A stretch of DNA of 52,644 bases from Geoalkalibacter sp. (GCF_030604225.1 NZ_JAUVWH010000004.1:1-52644), one strand, 5' to 3'; shown: positions 39,620 through 49,610, counted from the stretch's first letter. Notes: generated by a model from the letters alone, not told the origin. Numbers and translations: made by a program.

Positions 39620-42600
39620 ATGGCAGTGAAGAAATTCAAGAAGGTGATGGCGGCCAACCGGGGCGAGATCGCCATCCGCATTTTCCGGGCCTGCACCGAG
39701 TTGGGCATCAAAACCGTGGCGATCTACTCGGAGGAGGACAAGATCTCCCTGCATCGCTACAAGGCCGACGAGGCCTATCAGATCGGCAAGGGCAAGGGGC
39801 CCATCGAGGCTTACCTGTCCATTGACGAAATCATCGACCTGGCGCGCAAGAAAGAGGTCGACGCCATTCATCCCGGGTATGGTTTTCTTTCGGAGAATCC
39901 TGATTTCGCCGAAGCCTGCGCCCGAGCCGGCATCACGTTTATCGGCCCCACGCCGGAGATTCAGCGGGGCCTCGGCGACAAGGTCAGTGCGCGCCTGGTG
40001 GCCATGGAGGCCGGAGTGCCGGTGGTGCCCGGGACGGAAAAACCCATCACCACCGAGGAACAGGCCCTGATCTTCGCCAAGGAAGCGGGGTATCCCATCA
40101 TCATCAAGGCCGCCGCCGGGGGCGGGGGGCGCGGCATGCGCGTGGCGCGCACCCAGCGCGAGTTGCTTGAAGGGCTCAAGAGCGCGGCGTCCGAGGCCCA
40201 GGCGGCCTTCGGCAATCCCTCGGTTTTTCTTGAAAAATACATCGAGCGGCCCAAGCACATCGAAGTGCAGATCATGGGGGACAGTCACGGCAACGTGGTG
40301 CATTTCTTCGAGCGGGACTGCTCGATCCAGCGTCGCCACCAGAAGGTGATCGAAATCGCGCCCTCCATCAGCCTGTCTGCCGAAAAACGTCAGGAAGTCT
40401 GCGACATGGCGATGAAAATCGCCCGTGCGGTCGGCTATGTCAACGCCGGCACCGTGGAATTTCTGCTGGATCAGGACGGCAACTTCTATTTCATCGAAAC
40501 CAATCCGCGCATCCAGGTCGAGCACACCGTGACCGAGATGGTCACCCAGCGCAATCTGGTGCAGATCCAGATTCGGGTCGCCGAGGGGCACGCCCTTTCG
40601 GATCCCGAAATCGGCATCGCCGGTCAGGAGGACATCGAACTGCGTGGTTTCGCCATCCAGAGCCGCGTCACGACCGAGGATCCGCGCAACAACTTCGCTC
40701 CCGATTTCGGCACCATCAAGGTGTATCGCACCGCGGCGGGCTACGGCGTGCGCCTCGACGCCGGCCAGGGCTACGCCGGTGCGCAGGTCACGCCCCATTA
40801 CGATTCGCTGCTGACCAAGATCACCACCTTCGGGCGCAGCTTCGCCGATGCGGCGCGCACCATGCATCGCGCCTTGCAGGAATTTCGCATCCGCGGAGTG
40901 AAAACCAACATCGGCTTTCTCGAAAACGTCATCACCCATCCGATCTTTCTGGCAGGGCAGTGCGACACTTCCTTTCTCGACACGCACCCCGAGCTTTTCC
41001 AGATCCCCGTCAAACGCGATCGCGCCAACAAGCTGCTGAGTTTCATCGGCCACACCGTGGTCAACGGCTATCCCGGCATCAGGCCGGAAAAAGCCCTGCG
41101 CTACCGCGACCTGCGTATGGCCGAGGTGCCGGAAATTCATTATGACACGCCGCGGCCGCGAGGCACGCGCGATATTCTGCGGGAAAAAGGCCCCGAGGGG
41201 CTGGCCCAATGGGCGCTCAAGGAGCGCAAGCTGCTGATTACCGACACCACCATGCGCGATGCCCACCAGTCGCTGATGGCTACGCGTTTCCGCACCGCCG
41301 ACCTGGAGCGCATCGCCGAGGCGACCAGTGTCCACGGCGGCGGCCTGTTTTCCCTGGAGATGTGGGGCGGGGCGACCTTCGATGTATCCATGCGCTTTTT
41401 GCGCGAGGATCCCTGGGAGCGCCTCGACCGCCTGCGGGCGAAGATTCCCAACGTACTCTTCCAGATGCTGCTGCGCGGCTCCAATGCCGTCGGCTACACC
41501 AACTACCCCGACAACGTGGTGCAGGAGTTCGTGAAGAAAGCCGCCGAGAGCGGCATCGACGTGTTCCGCGTCTTCGATTCCCTCAACTGGACCAAGGGCA
41601 TGGCGGTGGCCATGGAGGCGGTGCGCAAAAGCGGCACGGTGTGCGAGGCGGCCATGTGCTACACCGGCGACATCCTCGACCCCAAGCGTGACAAGTACCC
41701 GCTGAAATACTACGTCGAGACGGCCAAGGAACTGGAAAAAATGGGCGCGCACATTCTCGGCATCAAGGACATGGCCGGGCTGCTCAAGCCCTTCGCCGCC
41801 GAGAAGCTGATCAAGGCCCTCAAGGCCGAAATCGGCATCCCCATTCATCTGCATACCCACGACACCTCGAGCAACGGCGGCGCCATGCTGCTGGTGGCGG
41901 CCCAGGCCGGAGTGGACATCGTCGATTTGGCCCTGTCCTCGGTTTCGGGCCTGACCGCCCAGCCCAACCTCAACGCGCTGCTCGCGGCCCTTGAGGGCAG
42001 CATCTGGGATCCCAAGCTCGACCAGGAGGGGCTGCAGAAACTCGCCAATTACTGGGAGACGGTGCGCACCTACTACGCGCCCTTCGAATCCGAACTGCGC
42101 AGCGGCACGGCTCAGGTTTACTACCATGAGATTCCCGGCGGCCAGTATTCCAACTACAAGCCGCAGGTCGAGGGCCTGGGCCTGGGCCATCGCTGGGAGG
42201 AGTGCAAGGAGATGTACCGCAAGGTCAACGACATGTTCGGCGACGTCATCAAGGTGACGCCCTCCTCGAAGATCGTCGGCGACATGGCCATGTTCATGGT
42301 GCAGAACAACCTGGAACCCGAGGATGTCTACGAGCGCGGCCATGAACTAACCTTTCCCAAGGGGGTCATCGATTTCTTCAAGGGCATGATCGGCCAGCCC
42401 GTGGGCGGTTTCCCCGAGGAGTTGCAAAAGATCATCCTCAAGGACGAAAAACCCCTGACCTGCCGTCCCGGCGAATTGCTCGAACCGGTGGATTTCGCCG
42501 CCGCCAAGGCTCAGCTCGAAGAAAAAGTCGGGCACAAGGTGAGTGAGCGCGATGTGCTCTCGGCAGTGCTCTATCCCGGGGTATGGGAAGAATTCGACGG

Positions 42601-43072
42601 CCATCGCCAGGAGTTCGGTGATACCTCGGTGCTGCCGACCCCGGTGTTTTTCTATGGCTTGGAAACCGGCGACGAGATCAACGTGGAGATCGAGCCGGGG
42701 AAAAACCTCATCGCGCGTTTGAACGCCGTGGGCAGCCTGCAAAAAGACGGCACGCGCAACATTTACTTCGAGCTCAATGGCGAACCGCGGCAGGTGACGG
42801 TGCAGGATCTCTCCGTGGAGTCGGATCAGGCCAGCCACCAGAAGGCGGAAAAGGGCAACGCCAAGCACGTTGGCGCGCCCATGCCGGGCAAGGTGTTCAA
42901 GATTCTGGTCAAGGTCGGCGACGAGGTCAGCGCCGGCGATACCCTGCTGAGCACCGAGGCGATGAAGATGGAGACCAACGTCAAGGCGCGCGTCGCCGGA
43001 AAAATCGCGGAAATCCTCTTCAAGGAAGGCGAGTCCGTGCAGCAGGACGACCTGCTCCTGGTGTTCGAGTAG
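39620..43072 (+). CDS. pyc: Pyruvate carboxylase (single chain)
   Basis: A 1150-residue biotin enzyme making oxaloacetate from pyruvate, bicarbonate and ATP. It contains the biotin carboxylase (1-455: ANRGEIAIRIFRA, GGGGRGMRVA), the carboxyltransferase (from about 538: TDTTMRDAHQSLMATR, HLHTHDTSSNGG near 743), an allosteric/tetramerisation region and a biotinyl domain (1080-1150) with biotin-accepting Lys1116 in STEAMKMETNV. The length matches homotetrameric enzymes. It replenishes the TCA cycle, as needed in acetate-using relatives. ATG 39620 follows GGAGGAGG; terminator at 43102. Confidence 0.97.
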   Translation: MAVKKFKKVMAANRGEIAIRIFRACTELGIKTVAIYSEEDKISLHRYKADEAYQIGKGKGPIEAYLSIDEIIDLARKKEVDAIHPGYGFLSENPDFAEACARAGITFIGPTPEIQRGLGDKVSARLVAMEAGVPVVPGTEKPITTEEQALIFAKEAGYPIIIKAAAGGGGRGMRVARTQRELLEGLKSAASEAQAAFGNPSVFLEKYIERPKHIEVQIMGDSHGNVVHFFERDCSIQRRHQKVIEIAPSISLSAEKRQEVCDMAMKIARAVGYVNAGTVEFLLDQDGNFYFIETNPRIQVEHTVTEMVTQRNLVQIQIRVAEGHALSDPEIGIAGQEDIELRGFAIQSRVTTEDPRNNFAPDFGTIKVYRTAAGYGVRLDAGQGYAGAQVTPHYDSLLTKITTFGRSFADAARTMHRALQEFRIRGVKTNIGFLENVITHPIFLAGQCDTSFLDTHPELFQIPVKRDRANKLLSFIGHTVVNGYPGIRPEKALRYRDLRMAEVPEIHYDTPRPRGTRDILREKGPEGLAQWALKERKLLITDTTMRDAHQSLMATRFRTADLERIAEATSVHGGGLFSLEMWGGATFDVSMRFLREDPWERLDRLRAKIPNVLFQMLLRGSNAVGYTNYPDNVVQEFVKKAAESGIDVFRVFDSLNWTKGMAVAMEAVRKSGTVCEAAMCYTGDILDPKRDKYPLKYYVETAKELEKMGAHILGIKDMAGLLKPFAAEKLIKALKAEIGIPIHLHTHDTSSNGGAMLLVAAQAGVDIVDLALSSVSGLTAQPNLNALLAALEGSIWDPKLDQEGLQKLANYWETVRTYYAPFESELRSGTAQVYYHEIPGGQYSNYKPQVEGLGLGHRWEECKEMYRKVNDMFGDVIKVTPSSKIVGDMAMFMVQNNLEPEDVYERGHELTFPKGVIDFFKGMIGQPVGGFPEELQKIILKDEKPLTCRPGELLEPVDFAAAKAQLEEKVGHKVSERDVLSAVLYPGVWEEFDGHRQEFGDTSVLPTPVFFYGLETGDEINVEIEPGKNLIARLNAVGSLQKDGTRNIYFELNGEPRQVTVQDLSVESDQASHQKAEKGNAKHVGAPMPGKVFKILVKVGDEVSAGDTLLSTEAMKMETNVKARVAGKIAEILFKEGESVQQDDLLLVFE

Positions 43073-43101
43073 GTTTGACTCAAAACCCATCGCTTAATAA
43101 G

Positions 43102-43128
43102 AAGCCGGGCCTCGCGCCCGGCTTTTTT
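43102..43128 (+). terminator. Terminator after pyc
   Basis: AAGCCGGGC / GCCCGGCTT stem with CTCGC loop and a T-run of six. Confidence 0.9.
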
Positions 43129-43218
43129 GCGCCTTCATCGCGCCTTCTCAAAGCCTGGGCGCTGTGTTAGGCTTGCGGGCAGCGCTGTGAGAGATTTGGC
43201 TTTTATGCGGGGGGATTT

Positions 43219-44343
43219 GTGAAACATCTTGCTTTTGTCATGTTATGGCTGCTGCTGGGACCCGGACCGGTTTTGGGGGCCGGGTTGACCCAGGGTGATT
43301 GGATGAGGAGCCTGGTGGACGGCCTGGGGCTGTCTTTTGGACTGCCGGATCAGCCGGAGGATGAGGATTACCGGCGAATCCTGTCCGGACGGCGCAATCT
43401 ACGCATCGAGGCGGAAGAGACGCTTGATCCCGACAGCCTGGTGTCCATCAAGGATTTCACCAATTTCGGAGAGTTCAGCGGTAGCGGCTGGGTGAGCGGC
43501 ATCGCCTCGCCGACCACCGCGCGCCTGGAGTTTGTCCTGCCCCTGGCGGGAGATTACCGGGTTAAGGCCGTGATACGTCTGCCCGACCATGTCATCCGTT
43601 TGGACGGCAAGGAATTTTCCGTCTCCGGTGAAAATCTCTTTACCCCCGTGGACCTTGGCATCCTGCCCCTGGATGCTGGCATGCTGGAGGTTGAACTGCG
43701 CCTGCCGCCCAATGGGGCGATTGATTACCTGGAATTCCAGGCGGTCGACCTGCCGGAAATCGCCCCCATCGGCGGCTGGCAGCCGGACCGGCCCCTGGGG
43801 CGGGTTGATCTGGCCGTGACGGCGCTGCAAGCCTTGGGTGTGGACCACCTGTTGCCCCGCGCGGCGCCGGATCTGGCCCTGGAGGCGGAAAACGCCGAGG
43901 ATCCCGGCGGGGCGACAGTGGTGACGACCCGTTATCTCGGCGCCCCGAGCGGCGGCCGTTGGCTGCGCGCCACGACGACGAACGCCGAGGTCTTGCTGTC
44001 CTTTTCCATAACTCACCCCGCCTTCTATCGCATCGACCTCATCGGGGCGGGAAGTTTGCCGGCCGGCGTGCGGATCAATGAGGGACGACAGCGTGACATC
44101 GCCTGGCCGTCCTATCTGGCGCCGGCATCGGCCGGCGGCGTCTATCTGGAACGGGGACGCCATCAGCTCAAGGTTTTGTTGCCGCCAGGTTCAGGTTTCG
44201 ACCTGGTTCACCTGCGGGGGTTGCGGTCCCGTCCCGAAGACCTGGCCAGCCTCGCCGGCATGGGTGGTTTCCCCGAAGTGCCCCATGTCGCGGAGCTTGA
44301 TGCTCTCCTGGCGCTGCTCGCCGCACTCGGCCCCTTGCCCTGA
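43219..44343 (+). CDS. Exported protein with two tandem CBM6-like domains
   Basis: A 374-residue exported protein. Residues 1-20 are a signal peptide (AFVMLWLLLGPGPVLGA). Two domains share a layout: the first at about 60-175 begins LRIEAEE and ends in IDYLEFQ; the second at about 218-335 begins LALEAEN and ends FDLVHLRG. Each has the strand order of a jelly-roll carbohydrate-binding module (EAE start, RLEFVLPLAGDYRVKAVIR versus LLSFSITHPAFYRIDLIG). No catalytic residues are visible. GTG start with GGGGGGA upstream; it precedes comEC by 6 bases. Binding a glycan is an inference from fold resemblance. Confidence 0.72.
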   Translation: MKHLAFVMLWLLLGPGPVLGAGLTQGDWMRSLVDGLGLSFGLPDQPEDEDYRRILSGRRNLRIEAEETLDPDSLVSIKDFTNFGEFSGSGWVSGIASPTTARLEFVLPLAGDYRVKAVIRLPDHVIRLDGKEFSVSGENLFTPVDLGILPLDAGMLEVELRLPPNGAIDYLEFQAVDLPEIAPIGGWQPDRPLGRVDLAVTALQALGVDHLLPRAAPDLALEAENAEDPGGATVVTTRYLGAPSGGRWLRATTTNAEVLLSFSITHPAFYRIDLIGAGSLPAGVRINEGRQRDIAWPSYLAPASAGGVYLERGRHQLKVLLPPGSGFDLVHLRGLRSRPEDLASLAGMGGFPEVPHVAELDALLALLAALGPLP

Positions 44344-44349
44344 TCCATC

Positions 44350-46764
44350 GTGGGAGTTCTGCCCTGGTTGCTTGCCTTGGGCGGCGGCATCGCTGCCGCG
44401 CCCTATGGCCCCGCGAGCGTTTGGCCGGCGGCTCTTGCCTTGGTCTGTGCCCTGGGTGTTGTGCTGTTGCGCCGCCATCCGCGCCGGCAAACGGCGGCCG
44501 GCTTGGCCTTTTTTTTCCTTAGCGGCTATCTGCTCTATGGCCTGGCGCTCGCACCCGACGCCGGGAGGAGCGGCTTGCGAGCCTGGTGCGGAGTCGGCGA
44601 ATTGGGGGTGGACGCCGAGGTGTTGAGCCTGGGGCGTCGCTCCGGGGACAAAAGCTATCTGGATCTACGGGTGCATGTCCTGCGAAAAGACGGCCAGGTC
44701 TTGCGGGTCGATGGGCGTCTGCGATTGTTCCTGGACGGTCCGGCAACGGCGGTGCTCCCCGGCGACCATCTGCGCTTTCGGACCTCCCTGCGCACACCGC
44801 ACAATTTCGGCACTCCCGGTGAATTTGATTATCCCCGCTATCTCGCGGCGCGCGGCATTGAAGCCAGCGCCTATCTGAAAAACCTTGAGGAGGCGGCCGT
44901 CTTACCCGGTACGGCGCCTTTGGGTCCGCGCTTGCTGGCCGCCGCCTGGCGGCAGCGGGTCCTGGGCCTGATCGAGGCGTGCGTGCCCGAGGATACCGCC
45001 GGCCTGCTGGCTGCTCTGCTGGTCGGCGACAAGGGCGGGTTGAGCGACACGCAGCGCCAGATCTTGGCCCGCGGCGGCATTTCCCACCTGTTTTCCATCT
45101 CGGGCTTGCATCTGGGCCTGATCGGCTTCTATGCCTATCAGCTGGTCTTTTTTTTCTGGCGGCGCAGCACCTGGCTGCTGCTGCACTTTCCGCCCAAGCG
45201 CTTTCTCCCCGTGTTTCTGCTGCCGTTGTTGTTGGCCTATCTGCTTCTGACCGGCGAGGCGCTGCCAACCCAGCGCGCTTTTCTCATGGCGACAGCAGGG
45301 GCCGTGCTCTGGGCCTGTTCCCGGCGCACGGCGCCCCTGAATCTTCTGTGGAGCGCCGGACTGCTGTTTTTGCTGTTCGAGCCGCTGCTGCTCTTCGAGG
45401 CGTCTTTCCAGCTGTCCTTTGCGGGGGTGCTGGGCATCATGCTGCTGGTGCCGCGCTGGTCTCCCCATTGTCCGCAGCGGCCCTTTGTCCTGCGCTGGCT
45501 ATGCCTGTTGGCCCTGACCACTTTGGCCGCCACCCTGGCCACCTTGCCGTTGACCCTGCTGCATTTCCATCTGCTGGCCCCCGCGGCACTGGTGACCAAT
45601 CTTCTCGCGGTACCGGCCATCGGACTGGTGGCGGTGCCGGTGGGCCTGGCTGCAGTGGTGCTGGCTCTTGTCTGGGAAGCGGGCGCCAGATACCTGCTGA
45701 TCCTCGATGGGCTGGTGGTACAAGCCACCTTTGACCTGATGGCTTGGCTGACGGAAACGCCCCTGCTGGGGGGAGTGCAGCTTTATCTGACGCCGCGCGT
45801 GCTGCTTGGGGTGTTTGCCCTGTGCCTATTGGTTCTGGCCGGGCACCATTGGCGTCGGCGCTGGCGCGGCGCAACGGCAGGCATGGCGAGCCTGCTCCTC
45901 CTGATTCCCGTCGCGCCCCCGCCAGGCCTGCAGGTCATCGCCCTGAGCGTCGGACAAGGGGATGCGACGCTGCTCTCCGCGGCGCCGGGGCGCCACATCC
46001 TGATCGATGGTGGCGGGGTGCGCAGTGAAACCTTTGATGTGGGTGCGCGACTCATCGCTCCGGCCCTTGGCCATTTGGGCATTGGGCGGCTGGACGCGGT
46101 GGTGCTCACCCATGATCATCCCGACCATCGCCTGGGTCTGCATCAGGTGCTCACCCATTTTCCCGTGGATGAATTCTGGTCGCCACTTCCCCTGGAGGAA
46201 CTCGACACCGAATTGGCCCGGCTTGTTCAGGCGCGCTCCATCAAGGTCCGCCATTTTGCGCCAGGATGGACCGTGATAGAGCGGGAACCTTGCCTGCTCG
46301 CGGTTTTTCGCGCGGAAGGAGAGGGGCTGTCCGTCAACGACCAGTCCCTGGTAATCTACGCCGGTCAGGGACAGGATGGCGTGCTGCTGACGGCCGACCT
46401 TGAGGAGCGAGGCGTCGGCGCGCTGCTCTTGCATCCCCTGCCCGGACCTGTATCCTTGCTGAAGCTGCCCCATCACGGCAGTGCACGCTCACGGACGGAA
46501 CAACTTGCGGAGGCCTTAACGCCGGCTGCGGCTTTTGTCTCCGCCGGGCGTCACAATGTCTATCGGCTTCCGGCGCAATCCGTGGTCGAGGGATTGGCGC
46601 GACAGAACATTCCTCTGTTTCGCACCGATACCCAGGGCAGCTTGCGCATGCGGTCCCAGGGCGCCGGCTGGGTGATTGAGAATTGGGAAAAGGGTCGCTT
46701 CCGGCAATCGGGTGGCGCGGTTTTTGCTAATTATTTCATGGATTCTCATGCGGAGCCCTTATGA
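44350..46764 (+). CDS. comEC: ComEC/Rec2 competence DNA channel
   Basis: An 804-residue inner-membrane protein for DNA uptake. Residues 1-170 hold an N-terminal soluble OB-like part with membrane helices (DUF4131-like), 200-480 the Competence domain (GISHLFSISGLHLGLIGF, LLLTGEALPTQRAFLMA), and 530-790 a metallo-beta-lactamase domain (GQGDATLLS, LTHDHPDHRLGLH, LKLPHHGSARS) thought to degrade the non-transported strand. It starts with GTG 6 bases after the exported protein and ends in ATGA overlap with a receiver-GGDEF gene. No other com genes are near. Confidence 0.93.
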   Translation: MGVLPWLLALGGGIAAAPYGPASVWPAALALVCALGVVLLRRHPRRQTAAGLAFFFLSGYLLYGLALAPDAGRSGLRAWCGVGELGVDAEVLSLGRRSGDKSYLDLRVHVLRKDGQVLRVDGRLRLFLDGPATAVLPGDHLRFRTSLRTPHNFGTPGEFDYPRYLAARGIEASAYLKNLEEAAVLPGTAPLGPRLLAAAWRQRVLGLIEACVPEDTAGLLAALLVGDKGGLSDTQRQILARGGISHLFSISGLHLGLIGFYAYQLVFFFWRRSTWLLLHFPPKRFLPVFLLPLLLAYLLLTGEALPTQRAFLMATAGAVLWACSRRTAPLNLLWSAGLLFLLFEPLLLFEASFQLSFAGVLGIMLLVPRWSPHCPQRPFVLRWLCLLALTTLAATLATLPLTLLHFHLLAPAALVTNLLAVPAIGLVAVPVGLAAVVLALVWEAGARYLLILDGLVVQATFDLMAWLTETPLLGGVQLYLTPRVLLGVFALCLLVLAGHHWRRRWRGATAGMASLLLLIPVAPPPGLQVIALSVGQGDATLLSAAPGRHILIDGGGVRSETFDVGARLIAPALGHLGIGRLDAVVLTHDHPDHRLGLHQVLTHFPVDEFWSPLPLEELDTELARLVQARSIKVRHFAPGWTVIEREPCLLAVFRAEGEGLSVNDQSLVIYAGQGQDGVLLTADLEERGVGALLLHPLPGPVSLLKLPHHGSARSRTEQLAEALTPAAAFVSAGRHNVYRLPAQSVVEGLARQNIPLFRTDTQGSLRMRSQGAGWVIENWEKGRFRQSGGAVFANYFMDSHAEPL

Positions 46765-48098
46765 AAACCCCCACCCTGCTGGTTGTCGATGGCGAGCAGC
46801 TTTTTCGTCAACTCCTGGTTGAACTGCTCGGCCGCGAAGGCTTATCCGTCCAAACCTGCGACGGGGGGGCTGGTGCCCTGCGTCTTCTTGAGGGCGGCGG
46901 CATCGATCTGGTCATGAGCGACCTGACTCCGCCGGGCTTGGCCGAGGGCGAAATTGTGCGCTTTTGCCGTCAGCTCGATCCCCCTCCCGAAGTTTTGCTG
47001 ATGGTCGCCCAAGCTGATCAGGAACAGGCCATCGCGGCTTTGCGCGACGGCGCCGCTGGCTATCTGATCAAGCCGTTTCACCCCGAAGAGTTGCGGCATC
47101 GGGTGCTTGGCCTGCTGGAGAAACGTCGCCTGGCGGAGGATAACGCGCGGCTTTGCGGCCAGAACGATCTGCTGCGCGCCGGCCTCGACCTTTTCGCCCA
47201 ACACGAACTGGATCCCCTGCTGGAGAAAGCTCTGCCCCTGGCCATGGGAGAGCTCGGGGTGACGATGGGTTTCGCCTTTGTTCACCGCGACGGGGATTTC
47301 GGGTTGCCCGCCCTGGTGGGGATGGATCGGTCCCAGGCGCAAAGCTGGGCGCCCTTGCTTTTTTCCGGCCTTTCCTGTGGCCAGGGCCCCTGGTGGTTGA
47401 GCGGCGAGGAAAGCCAGGCCTTGCATTGCGATAAGCCAATTTTGGTTTATCCCTTGAGTTTTCAGGAACAGATCCAGGGGGGCCTGGTTTTGGTCGGCGC
47501 TGCCTTGTCCAACCGGGCGCCCGGCTTGCTCTGCGCCCAGGCGGCGCTAGCCTTCGAGAATGCCTCTCGGTTGCGTGACGCGCGCGAACTCATGTATTGC
47601 GATGACCTGACCGGGCTCTTCAATCATCGTTATCTGCACCTCATCCTGGAGCAGGAGCTGCGCCGTTCATGCCGCTATCGTCTCGAATTCGCCCTGATTT
47701 TCATCGACTTGGATTATTTCAAAAATATCAACGACCGCCATGGCCATCTGGTCGGCAGTGCCGTGTTGGCCGAAGTGGGGCAGGTGCTGCGTCAGTGTCT
47801 GCGGGACACGGATCTGCTCTTTCGTTACGGCGGCGATGAATTCACCGCACTGCTGGTGGAGACCGAGGAACAGGGCGCCCTCGTGGTGGCGGAGCGCATG
47901 CGGGCCACCCTGGAAAAACATCGTTTTCTTGCCGAGCAGGGCGTCAATGCCCGCCTGACGGCGACCCTCGGTGTCGCGACCTTTCCCCACGATGCGGAGG
48001 ATCACGCCGAGTTGCTCATGCTCGCCGACCGCGCCATGTATTGGGGCAAGAAAAAGCGCAATGTGGTGTGTCCGGCCCGCGACCTGAAGGATTTTTGA
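46761..48098 (+). CDS. Receiver-GGDEF diguanylate cyclase
   Basis: A 445-residue soluble signalling protein. A receiver-like domain (1-120) keeps Asp54 (VMSDLTPP) and Lys104 but has only Asp10 of the acidic pair and Ala83 at the usual Thr/Ser, so it may be degenerate. A GAF-like middle (about 130-270) follows, then GGDEF (about 285-440) with intact RYGGDEF (357-361) and an I-site RDTD (348-351). It should make cyclic di-GMP and be inhibited by it. Start overlaps the comEC stop by four bases, hinting at a link between DNA uptake and c-di-GMP. Confidence 0.9.
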   Translation: MKTPTLLVVDGEQLFRQLLVELLGREGLSVQTCDGGAGALRLLEGGGIDLVMSDLTPPGLAEGEIVRFCRQLDPPPEVLLMVAQADQEQAIAALRDGAAGYLIKPFHPEELRHRVLGLLEKRRLAEDNARLCGQNDLLRAGLDLFAQHELDPLLEKALPLAMGELGVTMGFAFVHRDGDFGLPALVGMDRSQAQSWAPLLFSGLSCGQGPWWLSGEESQALHCDKPILVYPLSFQEQIQGGLVLVGAALSNRAPGLLCAQAALAFENASRLRDARELMYCDDLTGLFNHRYLHLILEQELRRSCRYRLEFALIFIDLDYFKNINDRHGHLVGSAVLAEVGQVLRQCLRDTDLLFRYGGDEFTALLVETEEQGALVVAERMRATLEKHRFLAEQGVNARLTATLGVATFPHDAEDHAELLMLADRAMYWGKKKRNVVCPARDLKDF

Positions 48099-48140
48099 CG
48101 GGTTGCGCCCCTGCCTTTTGCGCGTCGCGTGTCTTGGGCG

Positions 48141-48170
48141 TTGACGGGTCGGGTCGCGCCGGGGTAAATA
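48141..48170 (+). promoter_or_regulatory. Candidate promoter of hisS
   Basis: TTGACG (48141-48146), 18 bases, TAAATA (48165-48170). A terminator-like hairpin (48180-48212) follows within the first bases of the transcript. Confidence 0.45.
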
Positions 48171-48179
48171 TGGCACGCA

Positions 48180-48212
48180 TTCGGCCGGCGGCTTTGCACG
48201 GCCGAAATTTTT
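48180..48212 (+). terminator. Terminator-like hairpin upstream of hisS
   Basis: TTCGGCCG (48180-48187) pairs perfectly with CGGCCGAA (48199-48206) and is followed by A and five T residues. It ends 24 bases upstream of the hisS start, so it may terminate the upstream transcript or act in the leader. Confidence 0.5.
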
Positions 48213-48235
48213 GACAGGGAGCGTATCGGATACAC

Positions 48236-49516
48236 ATGAGCATTACAGGCATCAAGGGGATGAACGACATTCTCCCCGGCGAGGTGGAAACCTGGCAATT
48301 TCTCGAAAGTACGGCGCGCCGGGTGTTCGCCCTGCACGGTTTTTCCGAGATTCGCGTGCCGGTGGTGGAAAAAACCGAACTCTTTCAGCGATCCATCGGC
48401 GAGACCACGGATATCGTGGAAAAGGAGATGTACACCTTTGTCGACAAGGGCGGCACCTCCCTGACCTTGCGTCCCGAGGGGACGGCCTCGGTCATGCGCG
48501 CGTTTATCGAGCACAAGATGCACGCCGCCGATCCTGTCGCCAAGCTCTACTACCTGGGGCCCATGTTCCGCTACGAGCGGCCGCAGAAAGGACGCTACCG
48601 ACAGTTTCATCAGATCGGCGTCGAGGCGGTTGGTGTCGACGACCCCCGCATAGATGCACAGATCCTCGCCATGCTCAGCCAGTTCTTCGATGAAATCGAC
48701 CTCGGTGAGGTCGAATTGCAGATCAACTCCCTGGGCTGCCCCGAGTGCCGCCCGGCCTACCGCCGGCAACTGGTCGCATTTCTCGAAGCGCGACTCGGGG
48801 ATCTGTGCGACGACTGCCGACGACGTTTCACGAGCAATCCCCTGCGGGTTCTCGATTGCAAGGCGGCCGGCTGCCGCGAGGCGACCTTGGATGCTCCCGC
48901 CATGCTCGATCATTTGTGCGGCGGCTGCGAGCAGCATTTTGCCGCGACGCGGGCTTATCTGGACGACCTTGGCACGCCCTACGCGGTGAACCGGCGCATG
49001 GTGCGCGGACTCGACTATTACACCCGCACCACTTTTGAAATGCTGACGGCCAACCTCGGCGCCCAGAACGCCGTTGCCGCCGGCGGGCGCTACGATGGCC
49101 TGGTGCGCGAGCTGGGCGGACCGGCGCTGCCCGGCATCGGCTTTGCCATGGGCGTGGAACGGTTGGCCTTGCTGATGGGCGACAAGGACCGCATCTCGCC
49201 GCCGCCCGCGCTGTTCATCGCGGCCTTGGGCGAGGCCGCGCAACGGCGCGCCTTTGTCCTCATGCACCAGTTGCAGCGGCAGGGCCTGCGGGTCGAGATC
49301 GACTATCAGGGGAGAAGCCTCAAGGCGCAGATGCGTCGGGCCGACAAACTGGCCGCCCCCCTGGTGCTGATCATCGGCGAGAACGAACTGGCGCAGGGTG
49401 TCGGGCAACTGCGCTTGATGGCCGACAGCAGCCAGCGTGAAATCGCCCTTGAGGGTCTGCATGAGGCCGTGGTCGCCGAGTTGACCAAGTTGTCCGGCGC
49501 CGGGCAAGGCGCTTGA
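48236..49516 (+). CDS. hisS: Histidyl-tRNA synthetase
   Basis: A 426-residue class II aminoacyl-tRNA synthetase. N-terminal [15 protein letters not shown], motif 2 ([32 protein letters not shown]), HisA motif [26 protein letters not shown] and motif 3 [11 protein letters not shown] are all present, as is a C-terminal anticodon-binding domain (about 325-420). Dimeric, cytoplasmic. The aspS promoter overlaps its stop codon. Confidence 0.97.
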   Translation: MSITGIKGMNDILPGEVETWQFLESTARRVFALHGFSEIRVPVVEKTELFQRSIGETTDIVEKEMYTFVDKGGTSLTLRPEGTASVMRAFIEHKMHAADPVAKLYYLGPMFRYERPQKGRYRQFHQIGVEAVGVDDPRIDAQILAMLSQFFDEIDLGEVELQINSLGCPECRPAYRRQLVAFLEARLGDLCDDCRRRFTSNPLRVLDCKAAGCREATLDAPAMLDHLCGGCEQHFAATRAYLDDLGTPYAVNRRMVRGLDYYTRTTFEMLTANLGAQNAVAAGGRYDGLVRELGGPALPGIGFAMGVERLALLMGDKDRISPPPALFIAALGEAAQRRAFVLMHQLQRQGLRVEIDYQGRSLKAQMRRADKLAAPLVLIIGENELAQGVGQLRLMADSSQREIALEGLHEAVVAELTKLSGAGQGA

Positions 49517-49541
49517 GATTTTTCATGGCGGTTTGTATAAT
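49513..49541 (+). promoter_or_regulatory. Strong promoter of aspS
   Basis: TTGAGA (49513-49518) overlaps the hisS stop codon; 17 bases further lies a perfect TATAAT (49536-49541). Leader of about 63 bases to the TTG start. Confidence 0.75.
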
Positions 49542-49610
49542 CCACCATTCTCCACCATCCCGCCCGGAATGCCGGCGGGACATCCGCAATTGACGAGGGA
49601 GGAACCACTC

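Noticed and set aside
39536-42343. A 935-codon open frame on the minus strand opposite pyc
   Set aside because: It is a mirror of the strongly biased codons of pyruvate carboxylase in GC-rich DNA, has no family motifs, and the plus-strand gene is beyond doubt.
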